NCBI RefSeq assembly: GCF_001908235.1
Contig: NZ_LGHK01000061.1
Coordinates: 1-54,569 of the forward strand
Source of the DNA: Bradyrhizobium sp. NAS96.2
GTDB taxonomy: Bacteria > Pseudomonadota > Alphaproteobacteria > Rhizobiales > Xanthobacteraceae
Direction: 5' to 3'
Length of the DNA: 54,569 nt
Shown here: positions 15,133 through 23,752 of the stretch, piece by piece
Numbering within the stretch: position 1 is the first letter of the stretch
How the letters are laid out: the number at the start of each line of letters is the position of its first letter
Notes under the pieces: generated by a model
Seen by the model: only the letters and a program-made list of their open reading frames with translations
Told to the model about the DNA's origin: nothing
The model's database searches: none
Program-made: the position numbers and the translations under genes

Positions 15133-16392
15133 TCACCTCGCATTCGCCGGCGCATGCACCGGCCACAGGTCGGCCCGCCAGTGCAGCGCGATCGCGAGCA
15201 TGGCGATGAAGCCGGCGGCGGCGAGCAGCGTGCCGGTCGCGGTGTAGCCGATCAGGTCGATCAGGCTGCCGGCCGCGAGCAGGCCGAGCGGCAGGCCGTA
15301 AATCACCATCATGCGGACGCCCATCACGCGGCCGCGCAGATGCGCACTGGCGTTGCGCATCAGCATCACCGCGGCCGAGATCATCGACATGCTCTGCGCG
15401 ATGCCGGCCAGCAGCAGGCAGGCCATCGCCACCGGCATCGTCCGGAGTTCGACGAACACCAGGAGCATCGCGTACCAGGCGAGCGTCGCGCCGATCAGGA
15501 GCCGCGCGATGCGGACGCCGCCGGCCATGCTGAGCGTGATCGAGCCGATCAGCGAGCCCACCGCAAAGCTCGCGGAGAGATAGCCGAGCCCGGTCTGGTC
15601 GGTATGGAAGATGTCGCGCGCGACGTAGGGCAACAGGCCGTTGGTCAGCGGAAACGCGGTGAGGTTGGCGAGGAAGGCGACGCACAGCGCGGCGCGCATG
15701 CCCGGGCCGCTCCAGGCATAGACGATGCCCTCCTTGAGGTCGCGCAGCAGCTTTGAGCCCGGCAGGTCGATATCAGACTGATCGGTGGCGCCGTGTGACT
15801 TCGGCCGGCCCATGCAGAGCATCAGGATGGCCGCGACGAAATAGAAGCTGGCGATCCCGACATAGACATAGCCGATGCCGAGCGCGGCGAATAATCCCGC
15901 CCCGGTCAAGGCGCCGGCGATGCGCGCCGAGTCCTGCGTGGTGCGCGCCAGGCTGATGGCGCCGACCAGTTGCTCCGCCGGCATGATGTCGGCGAGCAAT
16001 GCGCCGCGCACGCCGAGGTCCGACGGGCGGATCAGCCCCATGATCGCGACGATGATCATGACCTTCACGGGCGCCAAATGCCCGGTCAGCGCCAGCGCCA
16101 TGATGCTGCCGGCCAGCGCCGTATAAGCAAAGCGCATCACGGCCAGCAGATCGCGATGCCCCATGCGGTCGCCGATCATGCCGACCACGGGCGCCACCAG
16201 CGTGCCGACATATTGCAGCGAGGCGAGCACGGTCAGCAGCAGCACCGAGCCGGTCTCGACCATGATGTACCAGCCGAGCACCAGCGTCTCGACCTCGAAC
16301 GCCCACGAGGTGAGCAGATCGGACGGCCACTGGAAGCGATAGCTGCGGATGCGGAATGGCGCGAGCGCGGAGGTCCGTGTGGTCCCGCTCAC
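15133..16392 (-). CDS. MFS transporter, EntS-like
   Basis: An integral membrane protein with about twelve hydrophobic segments across 419 residues. The loop GDRMGHRDLL after the second segment is the MFS motif A position, and the general pattern fits the MFS_3/EntS-like exporters. The start is uncertain: the frame stays open to 16596, but those upstream residues are charged and low in hydrophobics; the GTG at 16392 (VSGTTRTSALAPFRIRSYRF) leaves a normal short cytoplasmic N-terminus before the first helix. The substrate cannot be told from sequence. It is a single gene flanked by a repeat and a divergent small gene. Confidence 0.8.
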   Translation of the reverse strand: MSGTTRTSALAPFRIRSYRFQWPSDLLTSWAFEVETLVLGWYIMVETGSVLLLTVLASLQYVGTLVAPVVGMIGDRMGHRDLLAVMRFAYTALAGSIMALALTGHLAPVKVMIIVAIMGLIRPSDLGVRGALLADIMPAEQLVGAISLARTTQDSARIAGALTGAGLFAALGIGYVYVGIASFYFVAAILMLCMGRPKSHGATDQSDIDLPGSKLLRDLKEGIVYAWSGPGMRAALCVAFLANLTAFPLTNGLLPYVARDIFHTDQTGLGYLSASFAVGSLIGSITLSMAGGVRIARLLIGATLAWYAMLLVFVELRTMPVAMACLLLAGIAQSMSMISAAVMLMRNASAHLRGRVMGVRMMVIYGLPLGLLAAGSLIDLIGYTATGTLLAAAGFIAMLAIALHWRADLWPVHAPANAR

Positions 16393-16658
16393 GACGCGAT
16401 GACGCGTGTCACGGCGTGTCCTGCCCTTTTCTTGGTTCTTCTGGGACTTGAATCCGGGGTGTTGATTCTGTTGCGAAAATTCCTTGGTCTGTAGCGTAGC
16501 GCCGACGGTATCCGTGTCAATCGAAGCCACCGCATGCGGCCATGCGCGGTGGTAGCGGCGTGCTGCACTGCCCACCCGCGCGCGCTGCCGGACCATCCGT
16601 CTTCTCCGCCCCGTGAGATGATGTGCTACAATGCCGGTCCGAGACCGCGGAGGACACC

Positions 16659-16826
16659 ATGACAGCCTTCGAAGTTTTCGCGATCTACGTGACGCCCTTT
16701 GTGATCATCGCGATCGCAATCCGGCTAGCGATGAAGCGCTATGCCGTCGATCTGCCCGACGTGCACAAGCAGGCAGGCTCCGCGCCGAAGCGGCGATTCT
16801 TGCTCGGCGCCTGGCGGTCGGATTAG
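16659..16826 (+). CDS. Small single-pass membrane protein, 55 aa
   Basis: The ATG at 16659 is preceded by GCGGAGG at the right distance, a strong ribosome binding site. Residues 6-24 (VFAIYVTPFVIIAIAIRLA) form one membrane segment, followed by a basic tail with KQAGSAPKRRFLLG. I do not recognise the family and no enzyme motif is visible. It lies between the divergent MFS gene and the ParB-like gene. Confidence 0.6.
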   Translation: MTAFEVFAIYVTPFVIIAIAIRLAMKRYAVDLPDVHKQAGSAPKRRFLLGAWRSD

Positions 16827-16937
16827 GCATGAAGTCGAGCGCTCGAGGCCCCCGCTCCGATTTGCAAGGTTCCAGCCACGGCGTAGCGCTGCATCCTTGA
16901 ACCTGTTTTGGATCGCCCCTGAGGAGGAAGTGACAGC

Positions 16938-17450
16938 GTGCCTGGCCCGGAAAGCCTTCCAATCGACCAGATCTACGTTCCCTTGAAGAAGAGGAAGACC
17001 CTTAGGCTTGAGGTCGTTCAAGAGATAGCGGCCAGCATTCTGGAAATTGGACAACAAGTCCCGATTCTCGTTCGGCCAGATGAGAGCCGGCTCGTCTTGC
17101 TCGAGGGATTGCATCGGCTCGAGGCCTGCAAAGCGCTGGGCGAGACCACGATTATCGGAGTGCTGGGTTCGGCAGAGACTGCTCACCACAAGGCGCTGCT
17201 ATCCGACACTGCTGAAACCGAGGCAGAGCGGGACAAGATGGCGCGATTGAAAAAGCTGCGCCTCGAAAAGGAGGCTGCGGATAGATCGACCGCATCCGCG
17301 GCCGCGACCATGAAAGCTGAACCGACCGAGCTCCGGTCAATGCGTTCCGGCAACAACATCCGACGAGAGCCCTCCCGCGATCCGGCACCGAAAACGAAAA
17401 CCTTGTCGGAATGGCTCGCGCAGCAAAAGCGCGATGGTGGCCGCTATTGA
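16938..17450 (+). CDS. Orphan ParB N-terminal-domain-like protein
   Basis: A 170-residue protein starting at the GTG at 16938, with GAGGAGGAAG just upstream. Residues 7-75 read like a ParB/sulfiredoxin-type domain: LPIDQIYVP, then a helix VVQEIAASILEIGQQVPILVRPD, then LLEGLHRLEACKALG, which matches the ParB box (GERRLRAAKxLG) with substitutions (GLHRLEA). True ParB would continue with an HTH domain; here a charged, low-complexity C-terminus with many Lys/Glu/Arg follows instead, so chromosome partitioning is unlikely. ParB-box proteins of this type can be nucleases, kinases or NTP-binding switches. There is no ParA partner, and the function is unknown. Confidence 0.65.
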   Translation: MPGPESLPIDQIYVPLKKRKTLRLEVVQEIAASILEIGQQVPILVRPDESRLVLLEGLHRLEACKALGETTIIGVLGSAETAHHKALLSDTAETEAERDKMARLKKLRLEKEAADRSTASAAATMKAEPTELRSMRSGNNIRREPSRDPAPKTKTLSEWLAQQKRDGGRY

Positions 17451-17820
17451 TGGCCGGCCAGTATGTGCCGGCCATGCGCTCCGGCGTCTAGGCACCCCTG
17501 ATTCAGGCAGCCCAGCCTGCCGCGGCGCGCCCTTCATCTTCTCGATGTATTCTGGCCGGAAGCAATACATGCGGTAAAAGCTGTCAGCCTCTCACAGCGC
17601 ATGCAACACATTCAGTGTCGTCCCTGCGAAAGCAGGGACCCATAACCACGAATGGTTATTGGTGCACGATGTCGGTGCGACGAGCCCCCTTCATCCGCCG
17701 CGGAGAATGGGTCCTGCTTTCGCCAGGACGACAGCGGAGATCGGGGTGAAACGTCCCATATCAACTCATGCGAACACGACATTTTGTCATGGGAGGCGCG
17801 GTTGCATTTTTTGCGTTTCA
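17451..17820. other. Intergenic stretch upstream of the thiolase
   Basis: This stretch holds the repeat at 17617-17732 and, from about 17740 onward, the AT-rich promoter region that leads into the operator-like site at 17821. No coding sequence or RNA gene is apparent between 17451 and 17616. Confidence 0.5.
17617..17732. repeat. Palindromic repeat (GTCGTCCCTGCGAAAGCAGG family)
   Basis: GTCGTCCCTGCGAAAGCAGG at the left and CCTGCTTTCGCCAGGACGAC at the right are inverted, with ACCCAT and ATGGGT just inside. One copy in the window. Confidence 0.75.
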
Positions 17821-17837
17821 TCATATGATGCATATAA
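17821..17837 (+). promoter_or_regulatory. Putative TetR operator B (thiolase promoter)
   Basis: TCATATGATGCATATAA has the same layout as the dyad at 11587-11603: 6-base arms around a 5-base centre, with one arm mismatch. It ends 35 bases before the thiolase ATG at 17873. Confidence 0.55.
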
Positions 17838-17872
17838 TTCAATCAGATTCCCGCATGGAACGGAGTTCCGCC

Positions 17873-19069
17873 ATGGCATCCAGCGCCGATCCCGTCGTCA
17901 TCCTCTCCGCCGCCCGCACCCCGCTCGGCCGCTTCATGGGCGAGCTCACGCCGCTCGCCGCCCACAAGCTCGGCTCGCACGTGATCGGCGCGGCGCTGGA
18001 GCGCGCAAAGCTCGCGCCCGAGCGCATCGACGAGGTGTTCATGGGCAATGTGCTGCCGGCCGGCCAGGGCCAGGCCCCTGCCCGCCAAGCTGCGCGCGGC
18101 GCCAAGCTGCCCGATGCCACTGGCGCCACTACCGTCAACAAGGTCTGCGGCTCCGGCATGAAGGCGACCATGCTGGCCCACGACATCATCAAGGCGGGCT
18201 CGGCCGAGATCGTGCTGTCCGGCGGCATGGAGAGCATGAGCAACGCGCCGTATCTGTTGCAGAAGGCACGCGGCGGCTATCGCGCCGGCCACGACCGCAT
18301 CATCGACCACATGATGATGGACGGGCTCGAGGACGCTTATGAGACCGGCCGCTCGATGGGCGATTTCGGCGAGGCCACGGCGGAGGCCTATCAGTTCACC
18401 CGCGCCGACCAGGACGCTTTCGCGATGGAGACGCTGAGCCGCGCCCGCAGAGCAGTCGAGAGCGGCGCCTTCAAGGCCGAGATCGCGCCGATCACGCTCA
18501 GCGAGAAAGCCGGTCCGCGCATCATCGCCAATGACGAGCACCCGCTGAAGGTCGATCCGGCCAAGATCCCCGGCCTGAAGCCAGCGTTCCGCGCGAACGG
18601 CACCATCACCCCGGCCGCCTCCTCGGCGAATGCCGACGGCGCCGCGGCGCTGATCCTGGCAAAGCGCTCGCTCGCGGATCGCGACGGCCTGCCGGTGCTG
18701 GCCGAGATCAAGGGCCATGCCACCCATAGCCAGGAGCCGCAGTGGTTCACCACCGCGCCGATCCCGGCGATCAGGAAACTGCTCGACAAGGTCGGCTGGA
18801 GCGTTGGCGATGTCGACCTGTTCGAGATCAACGAGGCGTTCGCAGTGGTCGCGATGGCGGCGCAGCGCGACCTCGGCATCCCCAGAGACCGGCTCAACAT
18901 CAACGGCGGCGCCTGCGCGCTCGGCCATCCGATCGGCGCCACCGGCGCGCGGCTGATCGTCACGCTGCTGCACGCGCTGGAAGCGCAGAACCTGAAGCGC
19001 GGCGTTGCCGCACTGTGCATCGGCGGCGGCGAAGCCACCGCGATCGCCGTCGAGCGGATGACGCACTGA
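17873..19069 (+). CDS. Acetyl-CoA C-acetyltransferase (thiolase)
   Basis: A 398-residue thiolase. The nucleophile is Cys92 in NKVCGSGMKA; the C-terminal catalytic His352 (CALGHPIGATG) and Cys382 (CIGGGEA) are intact, so it should be active. GGMESMSNAPY is the usual thiolase segment. It condenses or cleaves acetoacetyl-CoA or a longer 3-ketoacyl-CoA. I use the ATG at 17873, with GGAG upstream; other in-frame ATGs up to 17768 would cover the operator-like site. The gene is alone and is followed by a repeat. The operator similarity links it to the TetR/thioesterase/crotonase locus 6 kb away. Confidence 0.92.
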   Translation: MASSADPVVILSAARTPLGRFMGELTPLAAHKLGSHVIGAALERAKLAPERIDEVFMGNVLPAGQGQAPARQAARGAKLPDATGATTVNKVCGSGMKATMLAHDIIKAGSAEIVLSGGMESMSNAPYLLQKARGGYRAGHDRIIDHMMMDGLEDAYETGRSMGDFGEATAEAYQFTRADQDAFAMETLSRARRAVESGAFKAEIAPITLSEKAGPRIIANDEHPLKVDPAKIPGLKPAFRANGTITPAASSANADGAAALILAKRSLADRDGLPVLAEIKGHATHSQEPQWFTTAPIPAIRKLLDKVGWSVGDVDLFEINEAFAVVAMAAQRDLGIPRDRLNINGGACALGHPIGATGARLIVTLLHALEAQNLKRGVAALCIGGGEATAIAVERMTH

Positions 19070-19081
19070 CCGCGTCGTCCG

Positions 19082-19198
19082 CGTCATTGCGAGCGAAGCG
19101 ACTTGTCCGTCGAAGCCTTGGCGAAGGCGGAAGCAATCCATCGATCCGCTTACGCGGAGCTATGGATTGCTTCGTCGCTTCGCTCCTCGCAATGACGG
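19082..19198. repeat. Palindromic repeat (CGTCATTGCGAG family, copy 2)
   Basis: Left end GCGTCATTGCGAGCGAAGCG, right end CGCTCCTCGCAATGACGG, with GAAGCAATCCAT and ATGGATTGCTTC inner arms. This copy carries an extra insertion (CTTGTCCGTCGAAGCCTTGG) in its left half compared with the others. Confidence 0.8.
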
Positions 19199-19345
19199 TT
19201 GCGGACGGAAAGGCGTCCGCGGGCAGCAGAACGGCCCGGATACGCGAGTCCGAAAACGAGGGAACAATGTCATTTTAGACATGGCTTCCTCGTGCCATAT
19301 TGCGCATCACGAACAGACCCCTCATTGCATTTGATCTGGAACATA

Positions 19346-20644
19346 ATGATCTCGAACTGGCTTGCTTCCACCCTCGCCCGCCGCAACATCCACTATGGCT
19401 GGGTGATGGTCGCCGTGACCTTCCTGGCCGCGCTGATCTCGGCCGGCACCGTGGGCGCGCCCGGCGTCTTCATCGTGCCGCTGCAAAAGGAGTTCGGCTG
19501 GTCGACCGCCGAGATCTCCTCGGCGCTGTCGATTCGCTTCATCCTGTTCGGGCTGATGGCACCGTTCGCCGCCGCGCTGATGAACCGCTACGGCCTGCGC
19601 AACGTGACCCTGGCGGCGCAGCTGATCGTGGTTTCCGGCCTTGTCGGGTCGCTGGCGATGACGCAGGTCTGGCAACTCATCCTGCTGTGGGGCGTCGTGA
19701 TCGGGATCGGCACCGGCATGACGGCGCTGGTGCTCGGCGCGACCATTGCCACGCGCTGGTTCGTGGCGCGGCGCGGCCTCGTGATCGGCATGCTCACCGC
19801 GAGCGTCGCGACCGGGCAGCTCGCTTTCCTGCCGCTGCTCGCCACCATCACGGAGCGCCATGGTTGGCGGGTTGCGCTTGGATTCGTCTGCGTCATGCTC
19901 GGCATCGCCGCCTTTGCGGTGCTGATGCTGCTCCGCGACCGGCCGAGCGACGTCGGCCTGCGCCCGTTCGGCGATGCGGGCACCGCGCCGCTTCCCGCGG
20001 CGCCGCCGGCCAATGCGCCGATCATGGCGGTCGCGCTCGGCACGCTGCGCGACTCCTCGAAATCGTCGGTGTTCTGGATCCTGTTCGCGACTTTCTTCGT
20101 CTGCGGCGCCTCGACCAACGGTCTCGTCCAGGTCCATCTGATCCCGATGTGTCTCGATTTCGGCATCCCGCAGGTGCAGGCCGCGAGCCTGCTCGCCGCG
20201 ATGGGCATCTTCGACTTCTTCGGCACCATCATCTCGGGCTGGCTGTCGGACCGTTACGACAACCGCTATCTCTTGTTCTGGTACTACGGCCTGCGGGGCC
20301 TGTCGCTGCTGTACCTGCCCTACTCCGATTTCACGTTCTACGGCCTGTCGCTGTTCGCGATGTTCTACGGGCTCGACTGGATCGCGACCGTGCCGCCGAC
20401 GGTGCGCCTCACCGCGCAGCGGTTCGGCGCCGAGCGCGCCAATCTGGTGTTCGGCTGGATCTTCGCCGGCCACCAGCTCGGCGCCGGCGCGGCCGCGTTC
20501 GGCGCTGGCGTGTCGCGCACGGTGTACTCCAGCTATCTGCCGGCGTTCTTCATCGCCGGCGCGCTCTGCGTCTGCGCGGCGGTGATCACGCTCGCAATCG
20601 CACGGCCGAAGCCGGTGGCAGAGCCGAAGCCGGCGGCGGCCTGA
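19346..20644 (+). CDS. MFS transporter, oxalate/monocarboxylate type
   Basis: A 432-residue membrane protein with about twelve hydrophobic segments and an Ala/Pro-rich C-terminus. The N-terminus RRNIHYGWVMVAVTFLAAL followed by GVFIVPLQKEFGWSTAEIS is typical of the monocarboxylate/oxalate-formate branch of the MFS. The loop DRYDNR near the start of the second half is a motif-A-like segment. I start at the ATG at 19346; the frame is open upstream but those residues are polar and lack family character, and the ribosome site (CTGGAA) is weak. It probably imports a small carboxylate, but the substrate is unknown. Downstream is a degenerate acetoacetate-decarboxylase-like fragment on the other strand. 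Confidence 0.85.
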   Translation: MISNWLASTLARRNIHYGWVMVAVTFLAALISAGTVGAPGVFIVPLQKEFGWSTAEISSALSIRFILFGLMAPFAAALMNRYGLRNVTLAAQLIVVSGLVGSLAMTQVWQLILLWGVVIGIGTGMTALVLGATIATRWFVARRGLVIGMLTASVATGQLAFLPLLATITERHGWRVALGFVCVMLGIAAFAVLMLLRDRPSDVGLRPFGDAGTAPLPAAPPANAPIMAVALGTLRDSSKSSVFWILFATFFVCGASTNGLVQVHLIPMCLDFGIPQVQAASLLAAMGIFDFFGTIISGWLSDRYDNRYLLFWYYGLRGLSLLYLPYSDFTFYGLSLFAMFYGLDWIATVPPTVRLTAQRFGAERANLVFGWIFAGHQLGAGAAAFGAGVSRTVYSSYLPAFFIAGALCVCAAVITLAIARPKPVAEPKPAAA

Positions 20645-20680
20645 GGCAGCTGCCCGCCTTGGTCTGTGCCGGCGACAGCT

Positions 20681-20880
20681 CTACTCCGCCGCAAGGCCAG
20701 TCGGCGCTGCCGCTTCGGCTGCTTCCTTGTTGTAGTCGTGCACGACGCGGCCGAAGGCAGCGTCAGGTCGGCGATGTAGTGATGCGCGCCGACCACGCGC
20801 TTGACCGGGAAGTCGGCGACCGGCGCGGATGCGCCGTGCGCCGGCGCAACGCTTGTCATCACCGCGTCATCGGCGCCCTG
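20681..20880 (-). pseudogene. Frameshifted fragment resembling acetoacetate decarboxylase C-terminus
   Basis: Read on the minus strand, this gives VADFPVKRVVGAHHYIADLTLP and then, after a one-base slip near 20756, FGRVVHDYNKEAAEAAAPTGLAAE and a stop at 20681. The order 'hydrophobic strand, ADLTLP, G-x-V-V-H-D-Y' is the end of acetoacetate-decarboxylase family proteins as I remember them. About 65 residues remain of a protein normally near 250. The upstream edge is the patatin promoter, so the rest of the gene is gone. The family match is by eye and moderate; a different small protein with a sequencing error is the alternative. Confidence 0.45.
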
Positions 20881-20913
20881 AATTCTCGCCGCGATTTTTT
20901 TGGAGTGTCTGAT

Positions 20914-22077
20914 ATGGACGCGCGAACCCCTCATGCCGACGATATCGAGCACGCGACACCCGGCTGGCGTCCCCAAGGATGCGATCGCGTGGCGCTGGTG
21001 CTGCAGGGCGGCGGCGCGCTCGGCGCCTATCAGGCCGGCGTCTACCAGGCGCTGCATGAGTGCAACATCGAACCCGACTGGGTCTGCGGCGTCTCGATCG
21101 GCGCGATCAACTCGGCGATCATCGCCGGCAATCCGCCCGACAAGCGGCTGGAGCGGCTGCACACCTTCTGGGACCGCATCACCAACCGCAAGATCTGGCA
21201 CTACACGCCTGATGGCGACATCTTCCGCAAGGCGCGCAACTTCACCAGCTCGTGGCTGACGACGACGCTGGGGCAGCCCGGCTTCTTCACCCCGCATCAG
21301 ACCAATCCGTGGTTCAGCCCGGCCGGCGCCCGCACCGCCACCAGCTATTACGACACGACGCCCTTACGTGAATCGCTGCTCGAACTGGTCGATTTCGGCC
21401 GCATCAATTCCAAGAAGATGCGCTTTGCGGTCGGCGCGGTGAACGTGCTCTCCGGCAACTTCATCTATTTCGACAACGCCCATGACGAGATCATCCCCGA
21501 GCACATCATGGCGAGCGGCGCGCTGCCGCCGGCGCTGCCGATGGTGAAGGTCGGCACCGATCATTTCTGGGACGGCGGCATCGTCTCCAACACGCCGCTG
21601 CAGCATCTGCTCGACCAGGAAGACAACATGAATTCGCTGGTGTTCCAGGTCGATTTGTTCTCGGCGCGCGGCGCGCTGCCGCGCGACATCCAGGACGTGA
21701 TGGCCCGCCACAAGGACATCGTGTATTCGTCGCGCACCCGCTACAACACCGACGTCTACCGCAAGACCTACAATCTGCGCACCGCCCTGCATAACGCGCT
21801 GGGAAAGATTCCCGACGAGCAGCTCTCGGACGACGAGCGTCAGCTCAAGAAGGCGAACAGCCGGCTGCCCGGCATCACGCTGCTGCAGCTGATCTATCAG
21901 CAGAAGGCCTATGAGGGCGACGCCAAGGACCACGAATTCTCCGGCACCTCGATGCGCGAGCACTGGGTGAGCGGGCACGAGGACACCAAGCGCTCGCTGA
22001 AGCGCCGCGAATGGATCAAGATGCCCGAGAACGGCATGGGCATCGTGATCCACGACGTGCATCGCGAGGCGGAGTAG
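20914..22077 (+). CDS. Patatin-like phospholipase (DUF3734 type)
   Basis: A 387-residue patatin-family lipase. The oxyanion motif GGGALG is at 32-37, the nucleophile Ser61 in GVSIG, and the catalytic Asp220 in DGG, so the dyad is intact. The C-terminal third after about residue 250, with RHKDIVYSSRTRYNTD, fits the DUF3734 extension. Such proteins are often encoded with hydroxybutyrate and acetoacetate genes in this group, which makes the decarboxylase-like remnant next to it notable. ATG 20914 has GGAG upstream. The open frame that runs into it from 19300 is a shadow of the MFS gene. No signal peptide is visible, so it probably acts in the cytoplasm or on the inner membrane face. Confidence 0.9.
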   Translation: MDARTPHADDIEHATPGWRPQGCDRVALVLQGGGALGAYQAGVYQALHECNIEPDWVCGVSIGAINSAIIAGNPPDKRLERLHTFWDRITNRKIWHYTPDGDIFRKARNFTSSWLTTTLGQPGFFTPHQTNPWFSPAGARTATSYYDTTPLRESLLELVDFGRINSKKMRFAVGAVNVLSGNFIYFDNAHDEIIPEHIMASGALPPALPMVKVGTDHFWDGGIVSNTPLQHLLDQEDNMNSLVFQVDLFSARGALPRDIQDVMARHKDIVYSSRTRYNTDVYRKTYNLRTALHNALGKIPDEQLSDDERQLKKANSRLPGITLLQLIYQQKAYEGDAKDHEFSGTSMREHWVSGHEDTKRSLKRREWIKMPENGMGIVIHDVHREAE

Positions 22078-22097
22078 GATGTGTCGTCTCTTCCGCC

Positions 22098-22180
22098 GTC
22101 ATTGCGAGCGAAGCGAAGCAATCCATGTGACCGCTTGCGGAGATATGGATTGCTTCGTCGCTGCGCTCCTCGCAATGACG
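22098..22180. repeat. Palindromic repeat (CGTCATTGCGAG family, copy 3)
   Basis: CGTCATTGCGAGCGAAGCG and its inverted partner CTCGCAATGACG enclose CAATCCAT and ATGGATTG. It sits between the convergent patatin and carboxylase genes. Confidence 0.85.
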
Positions 22181-22192
22181 GCTAGATGATCT

Positions 22193-23752
22193 TTACGGCC
22201 GCGTCGACATGTTGCTCGGCGGCCCCACCTTGCGAATCGGCTCGGCGAGGCGCGCGAACTCGCAGAGAAGCGAGCGCGTCTTGCGCGGATCGATCACCTC
22301 CTCGACCCAGAATTTCTCGGCCGAGCGGAACGGCGAGCGCAGCTTGTTGAGGCGATCCTCGATCTCGCGCAGCTTGGCGGCGGGATCTTCGGCCGCATCG
22401 ATCTCGGCGCGGTAGGCGGCTTCGATGCCGCCCTCGAGCGGCAGCGAGCCCCAATAGGCCGACGGCCAGGCATAGCGCATCGAGAAGCGGTTGGCCGGCT
22501 GATGCACCACGCCGGCAACACCAAAGGCATTGCGGATGATGATGGTGCACCACGGCACGGTGCTCTGGTTGACCGCGGCCATCGCGCGCACGCCGTGGCG
22601 AATGGTCGCCGACTTCTCCGCCTCGAGCCCGATCATGAAGCCGGGGCAATCCATCAGATAGACCACCGGCAGATGGAAGGTCTCGGCGAAGTCGACCCAG
22701 CGCACCACCTTCTGGCACGCATCCGAGGTCCACGAGCCGCCATAGTGGAAGGGATCGCTGGCGAGCAGCAGCACCGCCCTGCCCTCGATCCGCGCTAGTC
22801 CCGTGATGACAGGCCGGCCGAAATTGGCGGCGACCTCGAAGAACGAGCCCTTGTCGACGACCGCCTCGATGATCGGCCGCATCTTGTAGACCTGCCGGCG
22901 GTTGCGCGGCACGGCCTTCATCAGCGATTCCTCGGCGCGCTCCGGGTCATCGGTGCAGGGAATGGTCGGCGGCAAATCGTAGACCGACGACGGCAGGTAG
23001 GACAGGAAGCGCCGCGCGTAGTCGAACGCCTCCTCCTCGGTGTCGACGGCCTGGTCGATCCCGCCGGCACGGGTCTGGATGTCGGCGCCGCCGAGCTCCT
23101 GCTTGGTCAGATCCTGGCCGAGCCGCTTCACCACCGGGGGACCGGCGACGAACATCGCGGAGCTCTTGGTCATGACCGAGTAATGCGTGGCCGCGAGCCG
23201 CGCGGCGCCGAGGCCTGCGACCGAGCCGAGCCCGAGGCCGACCACCGGCACGCGCGCCAGATTGGCGGTCGTGTACCAGTACCAGCGCGTGCCGCCGACG
23301 CCACCGGGCAGATTGGCGGCGCCCCTGGTCTCGATGGTCTTCACCGAGCCGCCGCCGCCGGATCCCTCGATCACGCGGATGATCGGCAGGCGGAAGTCGT
23401 GCGCCATCTCCTCCGCCATCAGCGGCTTGGCGGAAATCGATGCATCCGCCGAGCCGCCGCGCACGGTGAAATCGTCGCCGACCACGACCACGGTGCGGCC
23501 GTCGACCCTGGCGCGGCCGAACACGCAGTTCGCCGGCGTCAGATGCTTGAGTTCGTTGCTCTCGTCGTATTCGGCGATGCCGGAGATGGCACCGACCTCG
23601 TGAAAGCTGTTCTGGTCGACAAGCTTGTCGATGCGCTCACGAACCGTGAGCCGGCCCTGGTCGCGTTGCCGCTTGACCTTGTCAACGCCTCCCATCTCCC
23701 GCGCGAACGCTTCGCGCCGGGCGAGGTCGTCGAGTTCCGGCTTCCAGTTCAT
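22193..23752 (-). CDS. Acyl-CoA carboxylase, carboxyltransferase (beta) subunit
   Basis: A 519-residue carboxyltransferase with two crotonase-like halves. The N-terminal half includes GRLTVRERIDKLVD, FTVRGGSADA and EGSGGGG; the C-terminal half includes FGRPVITGLARIEGR, VVYLMDCPGFMIG and the Gly/Ala-rich substrate loop. It transfers the carboxyl group from biotin to an acyl-CoA (propionyl-, methylcrotonyl- or another). The residue that would tell these substrates apart is not clear by eye. A separate 73-residue biotin carrier is encoded divergently at 24787, but no biotin carboxylase gene is in the window. Its first ~24 codons overlap the 3' end of the IclR gene in another frame. Confidence 0.9.
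   Translation of the reverse strand: MNWKPELDDLARREAFAREMGGVDKVKRQRDQGRLTVRERIDKLVDQNSFHEVGAISGIAEYDESNELKHLTPANCVFGRARVDGRTVVVVGDDFTVRGGSADASISAKPLMAEEMAHDFRLPIIRVIEGSGGGGSVKTIETRGAANLPGGVGGTRWYWYTTANLARVPVVGLGLGSVAGLGAARLAATHYSVMTKSSAMFVAGPPVVKRLGQDLTKQELGGADIQTRAGGIDQAVDTEEEAFDYARRFLSYLPSSVYDLPPTIPCTDDPERAEESLMKAVPRNRRQVYKMRPIIEAVVDKGSFFEVAANFGRPVITGLARIEGRAVLLLASDPFHYGGSWTSDACQKVVRWVDFAETFHLPVVYLMDCPGFMIGLEAEKSATIRHGVRAMAAVNQSTVPWCTIIIRNAFGVAGVVHQPANRFSMRYAWPSAYWGSLPLEGGIEAAYRAEIDAAEDPAAKLREIEDRLNKLRSPFRSAEKFWVEEVIDPRKTRSLLCEFARLAEPIRKVGPPSNMSTRP

Noticed and set aside
19300..20913. Long plus-strand open frame running through the MFS gene into the patatin frame
   Set aside because: Its residues before 20914 are Arg/Ala/Pro-rich, as expected of a shadow of the MFS gene in another frame; only the part from the ATG at 20914 reads as a protein family.
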